NCBI RefSeq assembly: GCF_018476525.1
Contig: NZ_JAHCST010000012.1
Span: 62,001 to 126,000 of the forward strand
DNA length: 64,000 bases
Source of the DNA: Acrocarpospora catenulata
GTDB lineage: Bacteria; Actinomycetota; Actinomycetes; Streptosporangiales; Streptosporangiaceae
Direction of reading: 5' to 3'
How positions within the stretch are numbered: position 1 is the first letter of the stretch; every line of letters starts with the position of its first letter. Positions 16,128-24,406 of this stretch are shown here, one piece after another. The notes beneath the pieces were generated by a model. It was not told the origin of the DNA, did no database searches, and saw only the letters and a program-made list of their open reading frames with translations. A program made the translations under genes and the position numbers.

Positions 16128-17767
16128 GACTCCGCCTCCTTACCCAGGATGAGGACCGACGTGCCGTAGTGGACGCTCTGGGTGGACGGCCTCCCGTCGC
16201 CCTGATTGCGGTCGTAGTGCGGAAAGTTGCTGCTGGACAGCATCAGACCGATGCGGTGGCCCGCTTTGAATCGCTGTGCCGTGTGTCCGAGGTCGACGTC
16301 CACTCGGATCGGTTCTCCGCGCGGTACGGGGGTGCCCGGCCCGTCGCGGTGGCTGAGCCGGACGACTCCCTCGCAGACCGGCAGCAGGCGGCCGTCCGGC
16401 AGGTGGTTCACCAGCCGGGCCATCACGTCGGCGTCCGCCGCGTCGGTGGCGAAGGCGAGCCGGAGCCGCACCTGGCCGACGACGTCGAGGTCCTCGGCGA
16501 GCACGTCGCCGAGGTAGAGGAGGACGTCGGATCTCATGGCCGTCCGGCTGAGGTCCAGCGGCCCGGGGGTGAGACGGCCGAGGTGCAGGACGCGCCCGCC
16601 GCGGCTCGGCATCGGGTCGGCCGGGTCGTGGATGTAATCGTCGCGTGCGGCCGGGCTCGCCGTGTCGGGCACGGCGGTCAGCCGGCCCGGCGTCTCGCCC
16701 GGGACCGCGGGACCGGTGAGATACAGGGCATGCCCGGCGGCGTCCGCGGGCGGCCACTGCCCGGCGGTGCGCCACACATCGGCGCCCATCAGGAAGTACA
16801 GGACGGGTTCTGACTCGCCGGGCCCGTCCAGGCAGCGACCGAAGAACTCCAGGTGCCGGGCGGGCAGCCGGGCGGCCGCCGCCGAGGCCGCGACCCCGAA
16901 GTTCACCTCGCCTTGCAGATGGGTCAGGGCGCCGGTGTGCGCCCAGGGGCCGACGATCAGCTCGTGCCGCAGGTCCGGCCGTAGCCGGCGCATCCGCAGG
17001 TGCCCGCGAATGGTCGCGCCGGCGTAGACGTCGTACCAGCCCGTCACCGACAGGCTCGGCACCTCCACCGCCGCGAGGTCCCAGTCGGGTAGGGCCCGGA
17101 TCCGCCCCTCCAGCAGGTCACCGATACTGATCGGGAATCCGGGCAGGTCAAGTTCCGGCATGTCCGCGAGCGGCAGCCGCCGCATCGCCCGTTCCGGGTC
17201 GTGGATCAGCGACGCGACCTTCGCGGCCGGCGCGGGGTCCGCGTTCGGGCCCTGCCGGCCCAGCCAGTCGGCGGCCATGTAGGCCAGCCACCCGACAAGG
17301 TGGTCCAGTCGCAGCGCGCCGCAAGTGTCGCGGAGGTCGTCCGTCGCGCCAGTCGTCATGGCCGGGGCGATCCCCCGCAGATGCGGCGGGCGCAAGGCCG
17401 CCCCGAGCCAGGCGACCATCCCCAGGTAGGACGTTCCCGCGAGGAACACTTCGCCGTTGCACCAGGGCTGTGCCGCCACCCACTCCACGGTGTCGTAGGT
17501 GTCCTCGGCCTCCTGCTCCCACATGATGGCCTGCCACTCGCCGTCGGAGTCGAAGCGGCCCCGGGTGTCCTGCAGCAGCGCGGCGAACCCTCCGGCGAGG
17601 CAGTGCTGGGGTTGCAGCGTGTCGGAGCTGACCTGGCGCCGTCCGTACGGCGTCCTGAACACCACCGCCGGAGCCGGGGACGCGGGCCGCCACAGGTCAC
17701 CGCGCAGCAGCACACCGTCCCTCATGGGGGTCTCGACGCCGCCTTCGATACGTCCCAGCTCCATCAT
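16124..17767 (-). CDS. CocE/NonD family hydrolase (X-Pro dipeptidyl-peptidase-like)
   Basis: 547 aa. Opens with MRDGVLLRGDLWRP, typical of CocE/NonD proteins. The nucleophile is the serine in AGTSYLGM, and the middle RGHLRMRRLRPDLRHELIVG and HTG segments belong to the cap/histidine region. A C-terminal galactose-binding-like beta domain (from about 330) holds FKAGHRIGLMLSSSNFP, a family hallmark. It would hydrolyse esters or amides (cocaine esterase, glutaryl acylase relatives). ATG 17767 overlaps the upstream SDR stop as TGATG. No signal peptide, so probably cytoplasmic. Confidence 0.88.
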   Translation of the reverse strand: MMELGRIEGGVETPMRDGVLLRGDLWRPASPAPAVVFRTPYGRRQVSSDTLQPQHCLAGGFAALLQDTRGRFDSDGEWQAIMWEQEAEDTYDTVEWVAAQPWCNGEVFLAGTSYLGMVAWLGAALRPPHLRGIAPAMTTGATDDLRDTCGALRLDHLVGWLAYMAADWLGRQGPNADPAPAAKVASLIHDPERAMRRLPLADMPELDLPGFPISIGDLLEGRIRALPDWDLAAVEVPSLSVTGWYDVYAGATIRGHLRMRRLRPDLRHELIVGPWAHTGALTHLQGEVNFGVAASAAAARLPARHLEFFGRCLDGPGESEPVLYFLMGADVWRTAGQWPPADAAGHALYLTGPAVPGETPGRLTAVPDTASPAARDDYIHDPADPMPSRGGRVLHLGRLTPGPLDLSRTAMRSDVLLYLGDVLAEDLDVVGQVRLRLAFATDAADADVMARLVNHLPDGRLLPVCEGVVRLSHRDGPGTPVPRGEPIRVDVDLGHTAQRFKAGHRIGLMLSSSNFPHYDRNQGDGRPSTQSVHYGTSVLILGKEAES

Positions 17768-18552
17768 CACACCGCCTTGAGAGTGAGCATCGTCCGCGCC
17801 ATCTCGTTCCATCCGGCGGTGGCGCCACCGTCCACGGTGAGGGTGCATCCGGTGAGGAAGGAGCTGCCGGGCAACGCGGCGAACACCGCGGCGCGGGCCT
17901 GTTCTTCGGGGCTGGCCAGCCGGCCGGCGGAGGTGGTGGCGGTCAGGGAGTCGCGGAGCGGGCCCGGCGGCCACAGCTCGTCCACCATCGCGGTGTGCGT
18001 CGGCCCGGTGACCAGGGCGACCGCGCGGATCCCCTGCGCGCCGTAGTCGACGGCGACCGACTGGGCGAGGCCGATGAGGGCGTGCTTGGCCATGTTGTAG
18101 ACCGGGGAGCGAGGTGTCGCCGCCACCCCGCACATCGATGAGGTGAACACGAACACCCCGCCGTGCGCGCGCATGTGCCTGACCGCGGAGCGCACCAGGT
18201 AGAAGTTGGCGTCGCAGCAGACTCCCATCACCTTGCGGTAGTCGTCGTCGGTGATGCTGTGCGGGCGGCCGGGGACGTTGACGCCGGCGTTGCCGTGGAC
18301 CACGTCGAGCCGGCCGTGCCGGGCGACCACCCCGTCGACGACCTCGGCGACCTGTGCCGGATCGGAGACGTCCGCCTGGACGATCCCTCTTCCTGGAGCC
18401 AGGTCCACGCCGACGACCTCGGCGCCCACTGCTCGGAACAGCCTCATCGAGGCAGCGCCGATGCCGCTCGCCGCGCCTGTCACCAGGACTACCCGGCCAT
18501 CGAGGCGGCCGAAGACGTCACCGTCCGACTTACTAACGGGAAACCTGCTCAT
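17767..18552 (-). CDS. SDR family oxidoreductase
   Basis: 261 aa. NAD(P) motif VTGAASGIGA, VHGNAGVNVPG (NAG motif), serine in FTSSMCG and the intact catalytic YNMAK. The C-terminal LTGCTLTVDGG is typical. It probably oxidises or reduces a hydroxyacyl-CoA or related alcohol. The start at ATG 18552 (MSRFPVSK) is favoured because the family N-terminus begins about 20 residues before the glycine motif; an upstream ATG at 18603 in the same frame is possible. A 100-bp gap to the upstream crotonase suggests an internal promoter. Confidence 0.87.
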   Translation of the reverse strand: MSRFPVSKSDGDVFGRLDGRVVLVTGAASGIGAASMRLFRAVGAEVVGVDLAPGRGIVQADVSDPAQVAEVVDGVVARHGRLDVVHGNAGVNVPGRPHSITDDDYRKVMGVCCDANFYLVRSAVRHMRAHGGVFVFTSSMCGVAATPRSPVYNMAKHALIGLAQSVAVDYGAQGIRAVALVTGPTHTAMVDELWPPGPLRDSLTATTSAGRLASPEEQARAAVFAALPGSSFLTGCTLTVDGGATAGWNEMARTMLTLKAV

Positions 18553-18652
18553 CAGACTGCCACCCCACTGTCGTGCCTGGTCGGGACCGTAGTGGCAGTC
18601 CATTTAGCAACTTTCCCATTAGTACCGTCTGTCACGGTCATTCATTTCCTCC

Positions 18653-19480
18653 TCAACTGCCGGTGAACTCGGGGCTGCGCTTCTCGACGAAGGCGCGCGC
18701 CCCTTCGACCGCGTCGTGGACTTCCCTGTTGTTGCGGATGTGGAAGCCGTTCTGGATGCGCAGCGACTGCTCCAGCGGCTGCCCGTACACCCGTTCGCGC
18801 AATTGTTTGTAGAGCCCGATCGCACGCGTCGGGGCGGCCGCGAGCCGGCGTGCTTCGGCGAGCACCGCGTCCTGGAACTCGCCGGACGGGACGACCCGGG
18901 TGTAGATGCCCAGGCGCTCGGCGTCGGCGGCGTCGAGCAGCCCGCCGGACAGGTAGATCTCGGTCGCCTTCGCGGTTCCGATGATGCGGGGCAGCATGAC
19001 GGCGGTGCCGACCTGCGCCACGTTCACCAGGCAGCTCCCGATCCGCGCCGTGTCCGAGGCGATCCGCAGGTCGGCGGCACAGGCCAGCTCGGTGCCCGCA
19101 CCGGCTGCAGGGCCGTTGACCGCCGCGATGACCGGCTGCGGCGCCGTGACGATCGCCTCGACGATCCGCAGGTACACCGGATCGGCGGTGTCGCCGAGCA
19201 CCGGAGAGTTCGTGCGGTCCCCGGTGAGGTGCTCGTCGACCGCGCCGAGGTCGTCCCCGCCGCAGAAGGCGCTGCCCGCACCGGTCAGCACCACGACCCT
19301 GGCCTGCGGGTCGGTCTCGGCGTCTTCCAGCGCGCGCAGCAGTTCCTCGCCCAGCGCGCGATCGAGTGCGTTCCGCTGGGCCGGACGGTTCATGGTCAGC
19401 CATAGCACCCCCTGTGCCGGCCGGGATACCAGCAGGGTCTCCGTTTTGCCGGGCGCCATGCTTTCCTGATCGTGCGTCAC
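18653..19480 (-). CDS. Enoyl-CoA hydratase/isomerase family protein (single glutamate)
   Basis: 275 aa crotonase-fold protein. VLTGAGSAFCGGDDLGAV and AAVNGPAAGAGTELACAADL form the oxyanion-hole region. The first glutamate (in TELA) is present, but the second position, normally within a PEVxLG block, reads LVNVAQVG, so the usual hydratase pair is incomplete; isomerase, dehalogenase or C-C lyase activity is as likely as hydration. GTG start overlapping the SDR stop (GTGA). The longer in-frame N-terminal extension is shadow of the SDR gene. Confidence 0.83.
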   Translation of the reverse strand: MTHDQESMAPGKTETLLVSRPAQGVLWLTMNRPAQRNALDRALGEELLRALEDAETDPQARVVVLTGAGSAFCGGDDLGAVDEHLTGDRTNSPVLGDTADPVYLRIVEAIVTAPQPVIAAVNGPAAGAGTELACAADLRIASDTARIGSCLVNVAQVGTAVMLPRIIGTAKATEIYLSGGLLDAADAERLGIYTRVVPSGEFQDAVLAEARRLAAAPTRAIGLYKQLRERVYGQPLEQSLRIQNGFHIRNNREVHDAVEGARAFVEKRSPEFTGS

Positions 19481-20220
19481 GCTCTGACCATCCCTCCATC
19501 GACGAACAATGCCTGGCCGGTGACGTAACCGGCGCCCGCTCCCAGCAGCCACATGATCGCGGCGGCGACTTCTTCCGGATGCCCGCACCGGCCGAGCGGC
19601 AGCCTCGCCGCGACCTTCTCCGCCAGTCCGCGAAGCCCGCTCGCGTCGAGCATCGGCGTGTCGATGAAGCCGGGGCACACGGCGTTCGCCCGGACGCCGA
19701 GCGGTCCCAGCTCGACGGCGAGCGAGCGGGTCAGGCTCAGCAATCCACCCTTGCTCGCGTCGTAGGCCGCCTGCCCGGCGAACCCGATCACCGCGATCGA
19801 GCAGACGTTGACGATGGCGGCGCCCGGCCGTCCGGCGAGGACGGGGGCCGCCGCGCGGGCCAGCCGGAACGGTGCGGACAAATTGATCTCCAGCACGCGC
19901 GCCCAGTCGGCGGTGCCGTGCTCGGCCAGCGCCGCGCGGTGCTCCACGCCCGCGTTGTTGACGAGTCCGTCGAGCCCGCCGAGCCGGTCGATCGCCCGGT
20001 CGACGATGCGCTGCGGCGCGCCGCTGTCCGTCAGGTCGAGCGGCATCGTGTGCAGCCGATCACCCTCCAGCCGGTCGCCGAACCGTCGCTCCAGGCGACG
20101 GCATCCGGACTCGTCCACATCGGTCGCCAGCACCCGCGCGCCCTGGCGGAGCAGTTCGGCGACGAGTGATGTGCCGATGCCCCCAGCGGCCCCCGTGACG
20201 AGTATCCGGCGGCCGTTCAT
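19477..20220 (-). CDS. SDR family oxidoreductase (FabG-like)
   Basis: 247 aa. VTGAAGGIG cofactor loop, NNAGVEHRA, VCSIAVIGFAGQAAYDASK containing serine, tyrosine and lysine of the catalytic triad, and CPGFIDTPML. The C-terminal GQALFVDGGMVRA is classical. Likely a 3-hydroxyacyl-CoA or alcohol dehydrogenase in the degradation pathway. The ATG overlaps the amidohydrolase stop (ATGA), so it is the second gene of the arm starting at the TetR-controlled promoter. Confidence 0.9.
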   Translation of the reverse strand: MNGRRILVTGAAGGIGTSLVAELLRQGARVLATDVDESGCRRLERRFGDRLEGDRLHTMPLDLTDSGAPQRIVDRAIDRLGGLDGLVNNAGVEHRAALAEHGTADWARVLEINLSAPFRLARAAAPVLAGRPGAAIVNVCSIAVIGFAGQAAYDASKGGLLSLTRSLAVELGPLGVRANAVCPGFIDTPMLDASGLRGLAEKVAARLPLGRCGHPEEVAAAIMWLLGAGAGYVTGQALFVDGGMVRA

Positions 20221-21185
20221 GACGCCGATCCCGGCCGGGTCCGGTTCAGCAGTCGTTCGGCGTTGTCGTGCAGCCAGGCCCGGACGACGTCGTCCGGCAG
20301 TCCGAGCCGGGTGACCTCGTCGGCGAGTGCGGCGGGCGGGCGCGCCTGCGTCCAACTGGTCGATCCGAAAAGGACTCGGGTCCGGACGGACGTGGCGCCC
20401 AGTGCGAGCAGCGCCTCCCACCCCGATCCGCGGGCTCCCATCCTGGCCGGACGGTGCGAGGAGAACTCCAGGTAGACGTTGGCGTGTCGCTGCGCCACCG
20501 CCAGCATCTCCGCGACCCAGGGCCAGCCCCCGTGACCGGCGACCAGGACGAGGCCGGGGTACGCGCCGGCGATCCGATCCAGCACGCGCGGTGCGGAGAC
20601 GTCGATCGGGACGTCCGAGCGGAAGTGCTGTCCGCAATGCAGCCACACCGGGACACCGCGGTCGGCGGCGAGCCGCCAGAGCTCCGCGTGCTCGAGTCCG
20701 GACGGATCGACGCCGTCGAGGAACGGGATGACCGACAGGCCGGTCGCACCGAGGTCGTCGAGCGCACGACGGGCCTCGGCGATTGCGGCCCGCGGATCGG
20801 TGAGGCTGACGCCGGCCCAGGCGCTGAGGCGGTTCGGGTGCCGAGCAGCGTAGGCGGCGACCCGGTCGTTGACGGTGCCGTCCCCCATGAGCCACGGCCC
20901 GCCGTGCAGGACCTGGTGGGAGACCCCGGTTTCGGCCAGCACGGCTACGTGGTGGTCGATGTCGAACCCGCGTCCGAGGACGGCGGCCAGCTGGTCCGCC
21001 GTGCCGGTCGCGTCGCGGGCCGCCTCCGCCGCGACGTCGCCGGGGTCACGCCCGGTGAGGGTGGCGAGGCGACCGGCGAACAGGACGAGATAGCGCGGCG
21101 CGGCGGTGGCCAGCGCACGCAGATAGGCCGTCCAGCACTCGGTGTCGTAGACGACCTCACAGACATCGATCACCGGCCCACGCAT
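20217..21185 (-). CDS. Amidohydrolase-family (TIM-barrel) protein with altered metal motifs
   Basis: 322 aa. Resembles the amidohydrolase-2/ACMSD-type decarboxylase-hydrolase family: WLHCGQHF, VLVAGHGGWPWV, YLEFSS and the C-terminal NAERLLNR. The N-terminal HxH/ExH metal motif is replaced by IDVCEVVYD, and the last-strand FGSD aspartate reads FGST. At least three usual metal ligands are thus absent, although the strand-5 and strand-6 histidines remain. Activity may be metal-poor or a different reaction. First gene of the left arm, directly behind two TetR-type operator sites; no clear Shine-Dalgarno beyond GGAGGTTC. Confidence 0.78.
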   Translation of the reverse strand: MRGPVIDVCEVVYDTECWTAYLRALATAAPRYLVLFAGRLATLTGRDPGDVAAEAARDATGTADQLAAVLGRGFDIDHHVAVLAETGVSHQVLHGGPWLMGDGTVNDRVAAYAARHPNRLSAWAGVSLTDPRAAIAEARRALDDLGATGLSVIPFLDGVDPSGLEHAELWRLAADRGVPVWLHCGQHFRSDVPIDVSAPRVLDRIAGAYPGLVLVAGHGGWPWVAEMLAVAQRHANVYLEFSSHRPARMGARGSGWEALLALGATSVRTRVLFGSTSWTQARPPAALADEVTRLGLPDDVVRAWLHDNAERLLNRTRPGSAS

Positions 21186-21197
21186 CGAACCTCCTTA

Positions 21198-21215
21198 TAT
21201 ATAAACGTTTGTTTA
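21198..21215. promoter_or_regulatory. TetR-family operator candidate, site 1 (left-arm promoter)
   Basis: Reads TATATAAACGTTTGTTTA, a near-perfect 18-bp palindrome around AAACGTTT (16 of 18 positions fit the ideal TATACAAACGTTTGTATA). It lies 13 bp before the amidohydrolase start. Two more copies of the core occur at 21236-21253 and 28324-28341. An autoregulated TetR bound here is the simplest explanation. Confidence 0.7.
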
Positions 21216-21235
21216 CCATAATCGACACTGACACG

Positions 21236-21253
21236 TCAATGAACGTTTGTAGT
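21236..21253. promoter_or_regulatory. TetR-family operator candidate, site 2 (tetR promoter)
   Basis: Contains GAACGTTTGTAG in the same orientation as site 1, with centres 38 bp apart. The right half-site (GTTTGTAGT) fits the consensus better than the left. It ends 14 bp before the tetR start, as expected for autoregulation. Confidence 0.6.
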
Positions 21254-21267
21254 GGTAGCGTCCAAGT

Positions 21268-21921
21268 GTGGCTACGACACGCTCCCGGACGACCGCCGGC
21301 GCCCCGCCGACCACGGCCTCGATGAGCCGGCGGATCCTCGACGAGGCGGCGCGCCTGTTCTACGAGGACGGGTTCCCCGCTACCAGCGTCCGCAAGATCA
21401 CCGCTGCGTGCGGTGTCACCGCGGGCTCGCTCTACAACCACTACGAGTCCAAAGAGGAAGTGCTCTACGCGATCCTCACGCGGGCGTTCGAGGACTCCGA
21501 GCGCATGCTGGAAGAAGGGCTGCTGCGCGGCGGCGATCGGGCCGACCGGCAGCTGGCCGAGCTGGTGCGGGAACTCACGCTCTTCCACACCGAACGGCGC
21601 ATCGAGGGCCTGGTCGCCCGGACCGAATGGCGTCATCTCCCACCGGAGCAGGCCAAGGAGTTCCTGGACGCTCAGCGGCGCATCCGCCGAATTTTCGAAC
21701 GCACCCTGGAACGGGGCCTGGCCGCCGGCCGGTTCCGCCTGAGCGACCCGCGATCGTCGCGCCCGGCTCAGGTGGACGTGGTCGCCAAGGCCATCCTCGA
21801 CATGTGCATCAACGCCGGACAGTGGTTCCGCCCGGAGGGCACGGTGTCGGCCAGGGAACTCGCCGACCAGTACTCCTTCCTCGCCTTGCAACTCGTCGGC
21901 GCCGGCCCTCCTGACGCCTGA
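21268..21921 (+). CDS. TetR family transcriptional regulator
   Basis: 217 aa. The N-terminal helix-turn-helix spans about residues 20-66: ILDEAARLFYEDGFPATSVR, then ITAACGVTAGSLYNHYESKE, the classical recognition helix region. The C-terminal ligand domain (to 210) is of the fatty acid/CoA-ester-responsive kind seen next to acyl-CoA genes (inference). GTG start. It is transcribed divergently from the left catabolic arm and converges on the ligase/transporter arm; three matching operator sites make it the likely repressor of both. The ligand is probably a pathway acyl-CoA. Confidence 0.92.
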   Translation: MATTRSRTTAGAPPTTASMSRRILDEAARLFYEDGFPATSVRKITAACGVTAGSLYNHYESKEEVLYAILTRAFEDSERMLEEGLLRGGDRADRQLAELVRELTLFHTERRIEGLVARTEWRHLPPEQAKEFLDAQRRIRRIFERTLERGLAAGRFRLSDPRSSRPAQVDVVAKAILDMCINAGQWFRPEGTVSARELADQYSFLALQLVGAGPPDA

Positions 21922-21923
21922 CG

Positions 21924-21965
21924 GCCCGCTTGCCCGTCGGCTTCGGGGCCGACGGGCAAGCGGGC
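21924..21965. terminator. Perfect 18-bp stem bidirectional terminator
   Basis: GCCCGCTTGCCCGTCGGC, a TTCGGG loop, and the exact complement form a stem with no mismatch between the convergent tetR and acyl-CoA ligase genes. It fills nearly the whole 51-bp gap and should stop transcription from both sides. Confidence 0.85.
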
Positions 21966-21972
21966 GAACGGC

Positions 21973-23646
21973 TCAGCGTACGGCGGGCGTCCCCCCGATG
22001 CGGTCCCGCCGGACGACCACGCCCAGCCGCTCGCGATCGGCCGTGTCCGCCGTGACGCCGTCCGAGCGCAGCCGATGCTTCTCGACCTTGTTCGTCGGGG
22101 TGTGCGGGAGCGCGTCGACCACGCGCACATAACGGGGCACCATGAAATGCGCCATGCGCGGTATCAGAAAACGGAACAGCTCGGACGGGTCGATCGTCGC
22201 ACCCTCCACGGGGGCGACCACAGCGAGCACGTCATCCTCACCGTAAGGGCTCGGCACGGCGACCACCGCGGCCTCCCGGACCGACGGATGCGCCAGCAGC
22301 TCGATCTCCACCTCGGCCGAGGAGATGTTCTCGCCGCGGCGCCGGATCGTGTCGCCCATCCGGTCCACGAAGAAGAACTCGCCGTCCACCGTGCGGAAGG
22401 CGTCCCCGGTATGGAACCAGCCATTGCGCCAAGCCCGTGCCGTCGCCTCGGGCATCCCGAGGTAACCGGAGTTCATCGCCCACGGCTGGTCGGTGCGCAG
22501 CACCAGTTCCCCGACCTCCCCGTCGGGCACCACCCGGTCGTGCTCGTCCACGACCCGGGCCTCGACGCCGGGTCGCAACCGCCCGGATGTTCCCGGGACG
22601 CCGGGGTCAGGACCGGAGATGATCGGGATCGAGACCTCTGTCATGTTGAACATGGCCACCACGTTGACGCCGAAGCGCTCGGCGAACGCCGCGCTGTCCT
22701 CGATCAGCGGAATGATGAAGACACACCGCAGCGGGTGAGCACGGTCCTGGTGCGACGGCGGACGCTTGGCCAGGAACGTCGCCATCACGCCTAGCAGCGT
22801 TACATGCGTGGTACCCGTCGCGCGGACTGCCGGCCAGAACGCCTCGGTGTCGAACGCGCTGACGAGACTGATCCCGCCGCCGAGCAGCAGCGCGGCGTAC
22901 GTGCCGATGGTGCCGCCCGCGTGGAACAGCGGAAGGTTCACCATGTAGCGGTCGTCCGCCCCGAAGCCGTCGAACGCGGCCCGCGCGCACGCCGCGAGCT
23001 GGACGTACGAGCACAGGACGCCTTTCGACGGCCCGGTCGTTCCCGACGTAAGGATCACCGCGTACGGATCCCACGGCAAGGGCGGCGACTCCGGCTGGAA
23101 TCCCGGGGCAGGCGTGGCCAGCGTCTCCGGTCCCAGCACTTCCGGCACCGGCACCTCTTGCCCCGGCACCTCTTGCCCCGGCGCGGCGACCCGGCGATGT
23201 GACCGGGCGTCGTCCTCTCCGAGCACCACCACCCGTTCCAGCGCACCGGTGTCGATCTCGTCCAGCCGCCCGGCCAATTCGGCGTGCACGACCGCCACCC
23301 GCGCTCCAGACAGCCGGAGTGCGTGTTCGAGCAGCCCGCCGCGATACGCGGTGTTGAGCGGAACGAGGGTGCAGCCGAGCAGATTCACACCGAACCAGAC
23401 GCGCAGGGCGTCGGGTCCGTTGGGCAGCCAGGAGACCACCATGTCACCCGGCCGCACACCCAGTCCGTGCAGCCCGGCGGCGACCTGCTCGGCCTCGGCC
23501 AGGGTTTCGGCGTACGTCCACCGCGTCCCGTCCTCGAAGACCGCGTACACCCGGTCCGGATGCTGCGCGGCGCGGCGGACGAGCAGCTCCCCGACCACGC
23601 AGTCCCCGGCCTCGGGCACCACCGGGCTCCACCATCCACCACTCAT
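21973..23646 (-). CDS. AMP-dependent acyl-CoA synthetase/ligase (ANL superfamily)
   Basis: 557 aa. Activates a carboxylic acid to its CoA thioester. P-loop LTSGTTGPSKGV, adenylate motif A5 region FNMTEVSIP, A7 GWFHTGD, A8 GDTIRRRGENISSAEVE and the A10 lysine in PTNKVEKHRL are all present. A variable loop holds the duplication PGQEVPGQEVP. Start at ATG 23646, with AAGGAG 5 nt upstream and 1 bp after the LivF-class stop; a start at 23670 would overlap that gene. As last gene of the right arm it links imported acid to the two crotonases and SDRs of the left arm. Confidence 0.9.
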   Translation of the reverse strand: MSGGWWSPVVPEAGDCVVGELLVRRAAQHPDRVYAVFEDGTRWTYAETLAEAEQVAAGLHGLGVRPGDMVVSWLPNGPDALRVWFGVNLLGCTLVPLNTAYRGGLLEHALRLSGARVAVVHAELAGRLDEIDTGALERVVVLGEDDARSHRRVAAPGQEVPGQEVPVPEVLGPETLATPAPGFQPESPPLPWDPYAVILTSGTTGPSKGVLCSYVQLAACARAAFDGFGADDRYMVNLPLFHAGGTIGTYAALLLGGGISLVSAFDTEAFWPAVRATGTTHVTLLGVMATFLAKRPPSHQDRAHPLRCVFIIPLIEDSAAFAERFGVNVVAMFNMTEVSIPIISGPDPGVPGTSGRLRPGVEARVVDEHDRVVPDGEVGELVLRTDQPWAMNSGYLGMPEATARAWRNGWFHTGDAFRTVDGEFFFVDRMGDTIRRRGENISSAEVEIELLAHPSVREAAVVAVPSPYGEDDVLAVVAPVEGATIDPSELFRFLIPRMAHFMVPRYVRVVDALPHTPTNKVEKHRLRSDGVTADTADRERLGVVVRRDRIGGTPAVR

Positions 23647-23647
23647 G

Positions 23648-24406
23648 TCACTCCTTGATCCGCTGGTCACCGGACACGGCGCCGCCCAGGTAGGCGACCC
23701 GCAGCGTGGGGTCCTCCGCCAGCTCGGCGGCGGACCCGGCCGCCTCCACCCGGCCGTGCCGCATCACCAGTCCCCGGTCCGCGAGCGCCAGCGCCTGGCC
23801 GACGCGCTGCTCCACCAGGATCACGGTCAGGTTCTGCGTTCGCAGCCGGTCGACCACCGCGAACACCCGCTGGATGATCACGGGAGCCAGGCCGATGGAC
23901 GGTTCGTCCAGCAGCAGTACTCGGGGTTCGCGCATCAGCGCCTGGCCGATGGCGAGCATCTGCTGCTCCCCACCGCTGAGCACCTCGGCATAGGCGTCCA
24001 TCCGCTCGCCCAGCACCGGGAACAGGTCGACGACCCGTTCCGTCCGCTCCCGCTCGACCCTGCGCCGGTTGGGGACGTTCCAGAGCCCGAGCCGCAGATG
24101 CTCGGCCACCGTGAGCCCGGTGAACAGGCGCCTGCCCTCGGGAATGTGGACCAGGCCGTGCGCCACGATGCGCTCGGGGCTCCACCCGGTGATGTCGGTT
24201 CCCGAGAGCCGCACCGACCCGGACGTGGGGCGTAGCAGCCCCGAGATGGTGCTGAGCAGGGTGGTCTTCCCGGCCCCGTTGCCGCCGACCACCGCGAAGA
24301 TCTCGCCCGTCCGCACCGTGAAGTCCACGGAGCGGACCACCGGCACCGCGCCGTAGCCTGAGCTCAGCGCGGACACGGTGATCAGTTCCTCGCCCGGTGC
24401 TGTCAT
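23648..24406 (-). CDS. LIV-type ABC transporter ATP-binding protein (LivF class), second system
   Basis: 252 aa. Walker A GGNGAGKTT, EGRRLFTGLTVAEHL, signature VLSGGEQQMLAIGQAL and Walker B VLLLDEPSIGLAP are all canonical. ATG start overlaps the stop of the fused permease-ATPase gene (ATGA). It supplies the second nucleotide-binding domain to the importer whose other ATPase is fused to the permease. Confidence 0.92.
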   Translation of the reverse strand: MTAPGEELITVSALSSGYGAVPVVRSVDFTVRTGEIFAVVGGNGAGKTTLLSTISGLLRPTSGSVRLSGTDITGWSPERIVAHGLVHIPEGRRLFTGLTVAEHLRLGLWNVPNRRRVERERTERVVDLFPVLGERMDAYAEVLSGGEQQMLAIGQALMREPRVLLLDEPSIGLAPVIIQRVFAVVDRLRTQNLTVILVEQRVGQALALADRGLVMRHGRVEAAGSAAELAEDPTLRVAYLGGAVSGDQRIKE

